The notes beneath the pieces were generated by a model. The model had not been told where the DNA came from and ran no database searches. It saw nothing but the letters and a program-made list of their open reading frames with translations. From assembly GCA_036852015.1 (NCBI GenBank), contig JAANDG010000048.1:1-64000 (forward strand): 64,000 nucleotides of DNA, given 5' to 3'. Within the stretch, counting starts at the first letter, position 1; every line of letters starts with the position of its first letter. A program made the position numbers and the translations under genes. This DNA comes from Pelodera strongyloides. Taxonomy: Eukaryota > Nematoda > Chromadorea > Rhabditida > Rhabditidae. This document shows positions 1-14,490 of this stretch, in pieces.

Positions 1-836
1 ATATGTTCACTTTTTCCTTGTGCGCATCATTGCAATGCATTAAAGAGTAGTTGTGGCCAATTTGTACCGCCCATCCTCCTTTTTGTCAGCATTTATGACA
101 ACACTTTTAGAATAATAATCAATATTTTGTGCCGTTCGATCAATAGTTGTTTTATAATTACAGTAGGCCCTGGCATCCATTTAGTAATTGGCTAATTATG
201 GTAATTCTCTAAATTGTCGGTACTTTCTATGTATTATTTTTTTGAGGATTGCGAAAACTCCAAAATCCAAAAGCCGATTTCCTGAGATTTTAGCCGTGAA
301 ATTCTATATGATATCCTCTTCTTTCGCTTCTTTGGAGAATTTTGAAAGATTCTACGATAGTTTTAATTTTAATGTAAATTTATATAGAAATATTTGTTCA
401 TAACTTTTTTCTAACATTTGTATAGTCTGATATTAGTAGGTATTCGTTGACGTGAAACAATAAGCTCACGGATCTTGCACAATGTTTATTCATTTACTTA
501 TTTTTGCCCGTCATTCATATACCGAATTTTATTAAGAAAAAAAAACCATGTGTGGCCCTAGAAAATATTTATTTGTTTGTTTGAATTTAAGAAAATAATT
601 TTGAACCGAGAAAATGTACATATTTCGAGTGTTTTCCTTGCAATTTATTGTAGAGGCTGAACTTGAAATATGCTGAATGCTTGTTTGCGATATAAATTTC
701 GCAATCGTGTTTCTTTTTGCTTTTTTTGTAGTGAGTCATACACGACCTCGAATTTAGTATTAGCCTCATATACGTACAAAAAACTCTCTCTCCCACTTTC
801 TCTCTATTCTCTTTCTCCCCCTCCCGCCCTCTCTCC

Positions 837-887
<51 letters not shown>

Positions 888-1696
888 TCTCTTTCCCATT
901 TTTAGGGTGGGTAAACTCTTTTTAAACAAAACTCACATTCACGATGTCAATTGTTGATTATTTTTCTTAATTTCACCAAATTTTTAATAATTTTCCCCCC
1001 TTGCATAGAATTAGATACATTAGTAACAATTAGGTGTAAAATTAGTTACGGTTGTAATTAGCCCAAACCCTAGTTTAAAATGTGATGCGGCGTTTCTATA
1101 AATGTACATTTGTGAACGAACGCTACTGCGTTTGTTTTATTAACATTTGGTTCAAAAATAGTCCTTCTCTCCTCTATATGTTTTCCCACACATCAACCAC
1201 TTATGTATGGCCTCTATTGAAAATGGTCACCAATTTTCGAGGGAATTTCAAGTTGTTTGCTCTCTTTCTTTTCTTTACCTCTCTATCTATCGTACCCACC
1301 TATCTCTGTTCTCTCTCTCTCTCTTTCTCTTTCTCTCTCTCTCTCTCTCTCTCCTCTCCTCTAAATTTCTTTTTGATGTCGTCAATGCTCTGTCTCTCAT
1401 TGCTGTCCCTCGTGCTCCATTTTAACCAAAAAAGCGCAATTCTATTTTGCCATTATGTTTATTAAATTCTTAAATATCCTAAATTAATAGTAAAATAAAA
1501 TATAAGTAGTAAACAGTTTTTTCTCGTAAGACGGTTCAACAGTTGAAGAAATTTGAGTCGATTTAGTGACGTCCTTTTTCGGGTTGTTCGGAGTTTTTCG
1601 TGCTTCGCCGAGCAATTTTGATCTTAAAAACCTCTTGACATCCATTTCGAATTTCTGTTCCCTTTTTGTTTTAAATGCTATGAAATATGTGTTCGT
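1..1696. other. upstream intergenic DNA, no gene seen
   Basis: AT-rich sequence with no coding exon I can support. It holds two CT-rich microsatellites (783-892 and about 1310-1364); the open frames across them are low-complexity SLSLSL translations and not genes. The region ends at the TTAA where the first foldback element begins. Confidence 0.6.
783..892. repeat. (CT)n microsatellite
   Basis: Long CT/TCC-rich tract with a pure (CT)n core at about 850-886. A shorter related tract lies at about 1310-1364. Apparent open frames here are repeat artefacts. Confidence 0.95.
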
Positions 1697-2146
1697 TTAA
1701 AGGGACGGGCCCATCAAAATAAACCCATATTTTGCATGTTTTTATAATTTGTATAAAGGGGGTTTATTATAATATATGTACACTGAATTTCGGCAAGAGT
1801 TTATCCCGCTGAAATTTTTCGGTGTCGATAAACTCAAAAGCATACCGTAGAAGACCAACAATTGCACCCTATTTTCTTGTCGCGTGTCCCGGGGGAATGT
1901 GGCTATATGGACAGATAGTCTCCCGGGTCCCAATCAGAGCGAGGTATCCTCGGGAGACGCGGTAAGGAAATAAGGGTGCAATTGTTGGTCTTCTACGGTA
2001 TACTTTTGAGTTTATCGACACCGAAAAATTTCAGCGGGATAAAGTCTAGCCGTAACTTAGTGTACATATATTATAATAAACCCCCTTTATACAAATTATA
2101 AAAACATGCAAACTATAGGTTTATTTTGATGGGCCCGTCCCTTTAA
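1697..2146. mobile_element. foldback (long inverted repeat) element, family F1, copy 1
   Basis: Begins TTAAAGGGACGGGCCCATC and ends with its reverse complement. The arms, about 175-190 bp each, pair almost perfectly around a loop near 1873-1970. The outer arm carries a run matching GTTTATTATAATATAT, which also occurs in the second copy at 21559. TTAA lies at both ends, consistent with a TTAA target duplication. It has no coding capacity, so it would be non-autonomous. The right-hand TTAA is shared with the next element. Confidence 0.85.
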
Positions 2147-2318
2147 AGCGAAATACCGGCCGATTTTAGAAACGCATTGTGGGCGACTGAATACTACGTA
2201 TTTTTGCTAAATTATTCGACGCTCGATTTTTTATTCTAATTTATGTTCATTTGCATACGCTGCGCATAAGAATACTGGTGTTACTCGATGTGTTTCAAAA
2301 ACCGGTCATTTTGTCGGG
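2143..2318 (+). mobile_element. TTAA-flanked 180-bp MITE (family A), copy 1
   Basis: Left end TTAAAGCGAAATACCGGCC, then an internal TTTATTCTAATTTATG / CATTTGCAT segment, and a right end with TTTCAAAAACCGG. The terminal few bases on the right are degenerate. It directly abuts the foldback on its left and ends about 70 bp before the splice acceptor of the first reticulon exon. Confidence 0.8.
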
Positions 2319-2392
2319 TTCATCTTTTTTCCTTTAAATCGATGATTTTTACTTTCTTAAATCTAATGCCAATATTTCTTACAACTCCAGAA

Positions 2393-5300
2393 ATGTCCTA
2401 TCCGGAACACAGTGCCACTTATTATATGGACGGTCTTCTGCGGAACCAGATGCCCGGAACGAGCTATTCTGTAGAATTATTGAGGAAACCGTATCCCCTA
2501 CCGACTACCGTATCCGACTACAGTATTAGGAGTGGGCGGGACTTGAGATTTTCATCCCAAGATAGATTATCTAGAGTCCGTTGCCCCAGCGGTGATAATC
2601 CTAGAAACTCTGGGTCCCAGAACCTCGTGGGGCCCAGAAGCGCCTCTTCTCAGGCCCACTATACAGTTCTGTCTAATTCAACCGAGCCATATTCTGAACC
2701 TGCTTCTGAAACTTGTAATCATAATGATGAACCTGGAAATGTCTTGAATACAAGTTTATTGGCTACGACTAGTACCAGACCTGATTGCGAAATTTCTACC
2801 GTACCAACATCAAGTCATACTGTAGATGGTGCAGATGATCAGCTGGACACACAGCGACAGCGCACAACTTCCTATGGTATTGAATCGGGATATTCATCGG
2901 ACCCACCGGTAACAGATGACGTGAATGGGAGCGAGTGCTCGTCTTCTGATGTTTCAGAAGCACCTATAGAAGCTTGTCAGAAATCAATCGATAATCAACA
3001 ATCAATAATGCCAGAGTCATCCCACGATGCTATTCATTACTATAGTGAAGAACCGTTTGATCCTTCAACCTCGGACTTTGAAGTTGTAGAAACAAATTCA
3101 AAATTCCCGCCGAAATTCGCGGAAGAAAGTATTCCGTCGTCGTCTTCATCTTCTGATAGTGAACCGTACGAATTAGTGAAAACTTCTGAATGTGTGGATG
3201 CTCCCTATGATGAGATTAAAGGTCTCAGCTTTATATTGTGTATTCTATTATGGCTCAGTGCTCAGTCTGTGTTTAGTCGTATTTAACTAGGAGAGGCGTA
3301 TAATTTGCAAGAGTTAGAGCCAAGATGTAGAGAAAGCTGCAACCGAAGCTTTTAACAGAAATATGCAAAATCGATGGACTGGAAATGATCCGTGTTTGCA
3401 AATATTATTTACGGAAAGCGGAAAGTATATATATATATATTTAAAAAAAAATTTAATTTATATTTTCCATTTCAGCTCACAAACAGCACTCGATTCTGAA
3501 GCATTCAAGCAGCGGTCCGTGGGTGGACTTCAAGACTGTCGACCCGAGAGGTAAGAACTTTTTTTTTAATTAGAATAAAGCTATATACTGTTGTATTTTC
3601 AAGAAGGTGAGAAAATTAGTTAGCATTCAAAACAATACGATGAAAGTAAACTGCAACACCAAACAAACCACTAGATCCTCGCAAACAATGTACTGCGAAC
3701 CTATGGAGTTGCTCTACGTAACTTCGTCGATGTAAAAATGCGCCACAAGGTAACCGGAGACAAATGGAACTAATTGGCAATGTGCAGCAAGCGTCCTACA
3801 GTCAGTAATTTAAAACGTTAAATCATGCAAACTTGAAGCTTAAGTTGTCCGCATTTGCGTCGATCAAGTACAACCATAGTCCAAGGTAAGATTTATATTA
3901 TAACGCAACTTGCGATATTCTAGTGCCTATTTGTAGATTCATCGCTCTTCGATTGCAAATGTGGTAAGGATTATAATATGATTTGCAGGAGTGCTCACTA
4001 ACTTACAGTTTGTCATAGTAATACATAGAACATAAACTCCATACACTAATTTTTCACGCGTCGGGCCTCGGCTCATAGCCTACATTCTGCCATTCAACTA
4101 GTGCTAATAACACGGACACACCAGTATTTAAAGGGATCAGCTCACCTTAAATTGTGTCCGTTTTTTTTGTTTATTTATTTTCTATAAGGGATAATAAAAA
4201 TTTGGAATAGAAAAAGTAGTGTTCAATTTCAATACTCACGAAGATATTGGGTGATAAAGTGGTGGATTGATCGGGCCGAAATGCAAAAAGGGCAATTATC
4301 CTATACAAACAAGGCAGGACAATTGCCCTTTTTGCATTTCGGCCCGATCAATCCACCGCTTTATCACCCAATATCTTCGTGAGTATTGAAATTGAACACT
4401 ACTTTTTCTATTCCAAATTTTTACTATCCCTTATAGAAAATAAAGAAACAAAAAAACAGACACAATTTAAGGTGAGCTGATCCCTTTAACCCTTAGGTTA
4501 ACTTACGTTTGATAGGGTGGCGGAGTAAGGAACGTGGAGGAGGAACTTGCGTACACGTTTTGCGTCTTGGTTACTTACACCTTCGTCTTTTAACTACATT
4601 TTGTTCTTTCGCTCTCTTAGTGCACCTTACTAATCTACTGTATTCATTGTCGTATACCCTCTTCTTAGTCCTTGAATCGTAGGAGTGAAATTGGTACATA
4701 CCAAACCAGAGATACCCTTGATAAATGGTACAACCTCCGTCTAGTCTAAACTAGACATTATTCACACTATGATGCATTGAAGTGCTCAACTGGATTCTGT
4801 TGCCCTTAATTATAATGCATAAGTATGCGTTGCAATATGGTAATGTACCAAGGCTAATGACTGCCCAGTCCGCATTCTAATTAGGAGCCCTTTCCTGTCG
4901 CTAAGCCCCATGTAAGGCCTTTAATCCCTAAGCGATGATGGCGTCTGATCAAAATTTCAATTATAATATGCATTATTTACTTTTATAACTAAAACTAAAG
5001 TGTTTATTTATTTTCTTCATAGATGTTTATATTTAAAGTGATATAACGGGCGATTTTTGAAACGTATGTTGGGCAAATGCGTTCCCATTTAGTATATGCA
5101 ATCGGCTTTACAAAATTGCACAGAATAGCTCACAATTAGCATACAATAACGCTTTAAATACTAATTAATCAAGTTCAAGTATCCCATCTGTACCATGGAA
5201 GCAAGGAGGTCCGTTGGGCATACTTCATTTCGGCGTGAAACTGGGGAAGAATTCTGAGCTTGTATCTATATAAGTTGGTCGTGTCCAGCTGTCCTTCGTA

Positions 5301-8300
5301 CGTTTCACGTAGTTAATATTACTGTGACGGCGAGTTAATGTTAGTTTTTGCAGACTTATTTTCTCTCAATACAGGCTACCGTTATGTTCGCTTATTAGGT
5401 TACGATGTGTGTACAGCGCCCTATTTGGTCATCCGACGAACATCAGCATGAACATAGTTTTAGTTTTTGCAGACTTTTTTCTCTCAAGACAAGCTGCCCT
5501 GTTCGCTTACATAGGTTACGATATGTGTACAGCGCCCTATTTGGTTATCCTACGAACATCAGCATGCAAATTTGTCTTTCCTACGAACAGGGTGCTGGTC
5601 ATGACGTAGGCGCTAGCCATTTTATTCATGCATCATATTTATTCAGACATCTTTCTATATCGATATTAACATTAATAATCATTCTTAGTAGGGCATATTG
5701 GTCCCACCCTAATGAGGTGGGGTACCAAGTCACATGCCATGAAAGGGTGGGCCTCATGGCAACGATCAATGGTGTATTTGGTGCAACCCTAGTTAGGTCC
5801 CATAGAGAGAGAGGGAGAGATCGAGAGAGATAGTGTGCAGAAAGAATGTTGAAAATTTAGAGAGCGGAGGCGGAGAGAGCTTGTCAGGGCCCAATCGGGG
5901 TAATCTAAATTGGACATCGGGTTTCACAGAGAGAAAGAGAGAGGGAGAGAGTTTTGGAGTCCTGCCAGAAAAAAACGATAGCTTCAGAATATATATGTGA
6001 ATTTATGTCGAGGCATTGTTCTGTTTTATATTTTAACTCACTACGATATAATGATCAACCTCCAATTAAGTTTACGAATAATTATCAATAATTACATTGA
6101 ACTAACTAATCTAATAATTTAGTTATTATTATATTTTGTTTTCTACTTTCTACCCCATATCTACTCGCAGGGGTGTGTTATTTTGCACGAGAGTTGCGCG
6201 TGACTAGAAAACACATATACTTACCATGTTTTCTCTGCGTGTTTACTCGAGCAATAAGGAGATTGACACACAACAACTACACTTTTACATTTATTGATTA
6301 AAGACTTTTAAAATCGGTATGTTTTTAGAAAATTAGAGTAGGACTTATTCCTTTACTTTTCGGTATTACGTGAATCAGAACTTCCTTTGTTGTTAGAAAC
6401 TTTTGAAAAGAGAACCTACTAGGTTTATGTTCACAGAATATAGTTTTATCTAGCTGATAATTGTCGTGCAAGATGTTCTTTATCAATCCACATCACTGTT
6501 ATTACCGGTAATTGAGCGAGCTAGAATATAAAACTTGTTATAATTTTACACCTTTGCTCTCACCTTTACTCTAATGCCCGCATGCCTCGATGGTTGCTTC
6601 AATTGTAGGCATGCACTATGCATATTTATATAAAGTTGCAAGCCGCGAACCATCTGGCATCACGCGCAGTGAATTACCGCGCCCCGGAGATAATTACCAT
6701 ACAGAGGGGGCGGGCGCATATAGATGGATATTTATTTGCCCAGTTATGATTCTGTCGTGGTGACCTTGACTGTTTCTATTAATTTATAAAAAATTTCGGA
6801 TTTCGAAGTTTCATCATTTGTTTATTCAGACGTGTAGGTGTACTCTAGCATTTTTCTAGTTTCTTTGTAAGACATATGTATTACTCCCGCCATGTTTCAA
6901 ATCGCATACATATTTCCGATGCATAATTGCATGACCTTACAGTTATAGAGAAAGGAAATGTATACATCACGCCTGGGTTTCTAATTTGACATGTTCTTAT
7001 TTAACCCTTAATTATATGCCAACTTGTCGTCTTACTTTTGACAGCGGATCCCCATGTTTAGCCAATTCTTTTGCTAAAAGTCATCCCGGCATCTTAATTT
7101 GGAATGGCCCAATATGGGACTGGGACCCAACCATTGGCTTTCTAGCTGATTCTACCCTAAAACGGGTATCTTTTGGCATCTCTGGTTTTCTCTCTCTATC
7201 TCTCCCTCCCTCTCTCTCTCGAAATATATCCATTGCTTCTGGCAGGAGGCCAAATTCTCTCACTAGCATCTAGTCAAGGCCAGTTCTAAACATGGGCCCC
7301 ACCAAGCAAGGCAACATCTATCCTCCGTTTCTGTTGTCTGTTGTGTCCCACCCTATTGTTCGGGGGGCCAGCAACCCTAGCCCGCCCGGGTCGCACATTA
7401 AGCCCGTGGGCCGTAACCCGTGACCGCACTCGTGCTTATATGGATCCGGCTAGAGGCTAAATTGTCCGCTATTATCTTGGTTGCGGTCTAAATCTAAAAA
7501 ATGGCCAAGTTCTTGCTTGTTTGCAATTGAGATATTTAGATATCTGAGTGTTTTTATATGGCTTTGTTTCTTCATATTTCTCTATATCTTTCTCTTTCTA
7601 TATACTCCATAAAATTATTCATGGTTAAACCTTGACTATTTCTTTATGTCACAAATTGAAAATAATTTTTTCATCCGGTCCCATGGGTTTTTAAGCGGAA
7701 TTTTTGATCAGCCACCAATTTTATTCCTTTTTTAGGCATAATATTTATTAGGGCACCCTAAAATTTCAAAACCTTGTTGTTTTCCTTATAAAACCGCACG
7801 TGCTAGATACAACTGCGGGTACATTTTTTCTGTTTTCAGCAAAGGTCACTAACGCCGATAAAGATAAAGAATTTCTTTTTTTGTCAAAAATTTAGTTATC
7901 GTTACTAAATAACCTTTACGCTTTGGCTCTAAGCGACTGTTGTGTCGCTTTAAAGCGAAATACCGGCCGGTTTTTGAAACGCATTGCGTACACCTGCTTT
8001 CTTATGCAGCATATGCAAATGAGCCAAAATTAGAATAAAAACTAGACCCCAATTAGACCCCACGTTTCATAAATGCATAGGAATGCAAGTAGTTGAGATG
8101 CGTTTCAAAAACCGGCCGGTATTTCGCTTTAAAATATCACAAAATCAATGTTGCATGAGTGTGAGGAAACTCTCTAACTCTAAGTACCGTATGCCTAACC
8201 AAAACCGTAAATCCACAAAAAAATGCGCGAAATTTGAATATATGGTCCAATGTTGACCTTTAGTATGCTTTCTTTTCCGTGCTTTTTAGCGGGAAATTTT

Positions 8301-11300
8301 GTGGGCTGTACATGTTACTCTGGTTTCTGATTTAGGTTGGTACATAGTAAATGTTATCGTAATTCATATTTTCCTTCCTTGTCTGAATTAAAGTAATTAT
8401 TGGACTTTGGTCAAAGTAATACTAATTCAGTGAGCGTTGAAACATTTCACCCAACATTCACGTCTATCAGCACATCTGTCAGCAAGGCACATTTTTGTCA
8501 TAAAACGCGTTTCTTTTTGGCTTTAAAAAGTTTTTGAAGTCAGGAGAAAAGTCCAGTAAATTTTCTCGTTGTGACGCATGTTTCTGGAATTATTTTGTAA
8601 ATATAAATAACCTATCGGTCGATACAGTATGCATTTGCGTAGCCGTAATTTTTGAAAGCTGCAAAAGCATTACTCTCCACATAGGCTAGTTTGCGTACTT
8701 ATATTTTGAATGTTTCGTGGTCTCTTATAACCTTACTTCAGGGTTTTACTCTTTCTTATTCGTTCTCTAAAATGTAACATATATGTGCATATTAACTTTC
8801 GCATGTTTAGACTTTTTATTTATCAAATTATAAGTCAAAAGTTTTCGGAGGGACTAACATCTATTAAAGAAAACAAATTTCTTTAAAAAAGTCGTACATG
8901 ACTAATTCTTGGAATATGTATTCTGTTTCTGAAGACGTATTTGCGCTGACGAATTCTGATAAACATTACCAGACCTTGTTTTATAACTTCATTTTCTTGA
9001 GCAACAAATTGATTTTCCATTTTTAATTATTGACATGTTTCAAGAGCTGTTTATACCAGTGTAGAGTGCATTTTTATAATAATTTGTTTTAGTGTACCTG
9101 GAGTTGAATAAGTATGTATTGTTATATGAATTTTACTTTATTCATTTTCACTAAAGCAAAAAAAAAGTTTGAAAAACCGTAAAATTTAAAGCAAAAAAGG
9201 TTGAAAATACCGTAATTTTAAGTATTTTTATCAGCGCTCCACATTTGTACAGAATAATAATGAACCTGGGGTTTACTCCCTTTAAAAATTTTCCTATAAT
9301 GAACCTGGGGTTTACTCACTTTAAAATTTTCCTTTTTTATCCTTCATTCACTTGTTTACTATGGAAAATTTTATCTTTCTAATCAATATTCTCACGTTCA
9401 TAGTACACTTTAGTAGTTTACAACATTTCGCAAGACCACCTCTCTTTTCCGCACTTTGTTGTTCTTTTGCATTTTTCAACGCGCACGGCCTTGGCGTTGA
9501 GTTATTTTCGCAACAAAATTTGCCCCTATTGTGAAATTTTGGCAACTAGCCAGCTGGTTTTGCCTAGTACTTACCTACTATACAATTCAAATTTGAAACT
9601 AGCAATTATATGTTCTGTGTCTGTATGTTATTAGATGTCAGTGTTAGAAGATTTTTCTTTACTTCCGATGCTCTTGATATGTTTACGTCCCTTTTTAAGA
9701 TGAGCACAAGTGCCCGCCGCGAATTGTAAGGAAATTGAATTTTGACTTTTGACTAGGAGATGCTCTGATTTTATAACATTCTCAATGTCACTCTCCTACG
9801 TCCCAGGGGGAGAAAGCTCCCTATCATCCCCAAAAAATAGTGTAGGGATAAGAGATCTTCAGACTCTCGTAGGGTAGGTGAGCTTCCTCCCCGGTGTTCA
9901 TTTCTACTTTTGTGATTGTTGTCTCAATCTCACAATCAGGCGTGGAAACCGCTCTGACAGTCCTCACGTAAACAGTAAACTGTAAACTCAAGAATTGCGC
10001 AACTTTTTGCAATTTTATTGCAATATATTTATTTCACTAACAAATATCATGGATAGGCAGACTCTGCCCTCAAATTTCCAACATTTAAATTCAATATCTT
10101 TATTTATATCCTGGAATTGTCGAATCCTTGAAAAATTTTAGACCTGTGCCTCTTTTATGCTCGAATATGTTTTACTGTGTGCGCGTGCTTTTCGGTACTG
10201 TATCCATTGCCATACTCTGTAATTTTACATTTGTAACATTTTTGTAGTTTGATCATGTCGCATTTTGTAGTTTGATCATGTCGAAAGCTGGCGCTGTGGC
10301 ACGCGGACTGTACGCGCTAATTGCCTTTTTGGTCAATTCGACAATTAGAGTTGGCTTGAATGTGTCCCTGGTGGCCGCGGTCTGTATGACCGTTTATGCC
10401 GTAACCACATTCAGTAAGGACGCCATTAAACACCGGAAGGAAGGTTGGTGATATGTTGATTATTGAGGGGTTAAAGCGATATAGCACCCGGTTCTTGAAA
10501 CCAATGTTGGACATCTGCGTTCCTTTCCTATGTATTTATGCAAAGTGAGCTCGATTTTGAGTCGACTTGCATTGTATTATAATCATACTCATATAATGAA
10601 TCGTAGCGCAGTTCTTCTTCACGGTTCCAAAGCAGGATGTTTTCCGCTTTAAAGCAAAATTTAATATGACTCTTGGAAAAGCGAAAAACAGCGAGAAGTC
10701 GCATAGATCCTGTGAAATGAATAAATAAGCATACGGAGAGCGACATATATAGCGACATATGCGACATAATTCACGTGCTTGCACTGTTTTTGTTGATTAT
10801 TGAAAAAAACTACATTGATTCGTTATAATAATTAATAATAATTTATTACGCACACATACAATTCATGAGAAAAATATATGCAACGTACATAATAGTCTAC
10901 CCTTTTGCATGCGGTGTCTAGTGTTTATGAGAATATTGTAACACTCTTAATCTTATACTGAAACGTAGGTTTTCGGTCAGCTCTTTGTTTCACACACTCT
11001 GTACTTCATGAAATTGATACCTTATACCCAAAGTAAATTTCCTTTTACGTTTCATAAAGTGCTTATAAGCTGTTTGATATTAGTTAGAGGTGGCCTGACG
11101 GCCTACGCCCAAGTCTACTAAACTGAATTGAAACTTTGTGCTTTGTCGATTTTGGCGAGTTTCGCCTTGAACATGGCATAACCTATAACTCGACTCTCTG
11201 AAATGTAAAACTTAATGAAGTTTAAAAACTCAGCTCTAGCTCTAGATCAGTTCTAGGGTTAGGGTTCTCTGTTCTCTCCATTCCCTGACCAGCATATCAT

Positions 11301-14300
11301 TTGTTTGTCTCAGCCATTCGCCTGTGACTTATGCAAATAAAGGCAACGTTTAAGCACACTGTTTCCCCAGACCAGAGGCCTTGTTCGTGGTCACTTCTGT
11401 GTTAGATTTGCTATGATAGCGCCTGGATTTCTAAGATCTTGTTTTGAGTTACTGGGCTTGATTGGGAGCTTTACTCGCCTAACCCTAAGTAGTATGAACT
11501 TAAGCCTATGCTCAAACTTCAGTATAAACAAACCAGATGAACGTGGAAATTGTAGAATATTCCTGCTGCAAGTTCCTGACGCCGTGGTATTTTGAAAAGG
11601 TTTGATTCCGAAACCTCCTAGGTTTTAGTCATCCCCGCATGTCTAAAAGAGCACTTTTTGAGTGTCCGAGCTGTCAAAAGTGAACTAGATCAAGTCTTAT
11701 CTGTGGGTCGCCCGCCTTCGCACTTTTCCCAGTATTATTGACACCCGGTGAAGCGTTTTGCCAGCGAATTAACATTTCCAATACCAAAATTGGAAGCCAT
11801 TGTGCCGGATGCTCAATCATGAAATGATTGGCGGGAGTTTTGAATCACTAGCACGGATCATATCGTGTCGGCATTTATGACAATACCACGAACTGCAAAC
11901 CGATGAGATAGTGTGGGAATGGAGGAGGGTGCGCGACAGTCTCTGAATACCTGTAGGGCTGCGACGGCTCTAGATCGCGAACTATATCTTTATGAGGAGA
12001 GCGTAGAGATGGAGTGTTGGTCATACAGTATGTGTATGGGGGAGACGGTGAGCCGCAGACTGTAGAAGTTGACATAGAGTTTCGGGGAAAGGAGCGCAGA
12101 TGGCTGAGAAGCAGAGACAGTCAGAGACAGAGGTAGATCCATCCGCGCAAAGACATTGTCCCCGTGTCCCGTATACACGAATTCTCGCAGACGACAGTTT
12201 CGACCGCGGCTCCCAAGGCTCCTCCACTATTTCACACTAAAACTACCGTACAATGGTCCAAGCTAAGGTTGGAGGAAGGAAGGGAAAGCAGGCCGTCACT
12301 ACCTATGTACCGGCCGAGGACTTTCCAGGAAAGGGTAAGATGTTGATACTTGACGAAGTTACGGACTAGTGATAGATAATACTCTGCAGAAAACCATGTA
12401 CTCTACGTCTCCGAGATACCCAAGTAACTAGCGTATACATTTTGGATGTAAAATAACATATATTAAAGTATAAATGTGGATAATCAAGCCTCAAGGTAAC
12501 GAAATAACTATTTTTGTTCATTGGTTTGTTTTTCTTTCTTGTTGTAAGGTTCCTCAGCCCTCCATTGGTAAGTCTGGTAGCTATGTATATTCTTGCTCCC
12601 CGTCGCGTACTCTTTCATTTCATAAAGGGTTAGTGCATTGTTTTGTGGACCAAGGGGTAGCACTGCGCTGATAAGATTTTGATAATTCCAAAAAAATTAC
12701 CGTAGTTTCTACCGTGGTCGTAGTTAATTAACCTATGGATAAGATATAATCAACACTTGTCACCGATAATGTACCCGAGGATGCTGGTAACTGAGAGCTG
12801 TTAGGTAAGTCGAAATCAAATGACCGCAATTTTAACCGCCTCAGATAGTGTACCGGGTTACATCAACCGAGTCCGCATAAACAGCACCGGGGTCCGATTC
12901 GTTTCTGAAGCCGGACATACTGGCCTTTAAACTCCCCGGAGGCCAATCGGCAAGCCGATTTATCTCCGCCAGTTTTACCCAGCTACCAATTTTTGCACCT
13001 TTGGTGGGGGTTCCGGGCCGGAATCGAACCAACGAAACATGCACGTGAGCAGGAGGATAGGAAACGTAATCCATACGTGTGATCGATATATTTTCTGTGT
13101 GCGGTTCAAGGTTCAAGGTCTGCAAGTAGTTGAGTTTGAATCGTTTTTAGAGATAAAATTGTCTGTCCGGGCGCAAATCGCCACCATAAATCTTTACTTA
13201 TCGGATGCAGTTGACCCCTAGTGCGCAATTCTTTTGCCGAGATAGCCTTGAGCCAGTTGAGAGCGGATATAGAGATTGTTATGTTAGACTATACTATACT
13301 ATCCATTAACAGTGATAGGGTATAAATCCGTGGTTGAAACTTTAAACATAGACAATGGCACGAAGGCATGTGACATTTAAAACAACTTAAGATCGTACAG
13401 TTCTATATAGTCACCAAAGTCGCAAGAAGAAAATTATGACTAATTGTAAGTGTTAACACGTGAAGTATGACGAAAACACACATAAAAACACATGTTTACG
13501 CTAGGGGTTACACTCGTCCCTTGAACGTATTATTGATTGATCTTCGGGAAAAATAGTTGGATAACAACTGTTTTTGCGCTAATTTTTACACTTTCTATTG
13601 GAACCCAAATTGTTTTTTGAATTCATTAGACATAAACAACACCACAAAAACTTCCACCGCATTGATTTTTTGTCCGATGCATAAAATTATTATCGTATTT
13701 TTGCTTTTTGCAAGAATATATATAAATAATATCCCAAACGTAGTCATGGTTTTTCTTCCTGTTTTTCGCAATTCCAAAACGCAACATTTTTGTTTTGCTA
13801 TGATAAACTTATTATCACCTGCCAACAAAAAAACATGAGAACACCGATAAGAATTTTGTTTTTAGTTATTACTATCTTGCACTTTAACTGTTTCGTGACC
13901 TGTATTATCGGCAATTGGGAGTTTCTAAACAATGAGGCCCAACGTTTACCAAGATCTTTGATAATTGATTTTATAATTACGTGCACTATATCGATTTATT
14001 TAGATTCAATGTGACCAGTAGAAATAATCCAGTTGATTTAAAATCCATAGAATCAATAAATTTTGGTACACTGAGTGTTCAAAAATTCCCAAAATAAAAA
14101 TAACAAAATCTTCCCCGCTGTGACTGTTTTTAAGTTAAATAATTGCCACTATTGAATACATATTAATTATAAACTTTCATTCTGTGATATATTGATTTGT
14201 CATGTCTGGCTAGTTTTTTTTTGCACCACAAAATTCTATAGATTTCAAAATAATAATATCGGCAACTACGCATTGAAACTAATTACGAATCAAAATGAAA

Positions 14301-14450
14301 AATTGTTCCGAGTTTGGCCAGCCACGGACTATGGGTTTTTGCCCGCGTTAGAGCACTATTGTCTGGTGTAGCGGGGCGAAATTTTTGGTCCGATTGATAT
14401 TTGTATAGAGGAATGAGTCGTTGGCTATTCTCATCTTTCTTCTTTTTTTT

Positions 14451-14490
<40 letters not shown>

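Noticed and set aside
2288..2392. Upstream extension of the first reticulon exon to ATG 2288
   Set aside because: This part lies in the end of a MITE and the pyrimidine tract before the acceptor at 2390; ATG 2393 is preferred.
5405..5833. 142-codon open frame
   Set aside because: It spans a tandem duplication and a GA-rich repeat and has no splice context or family signature.
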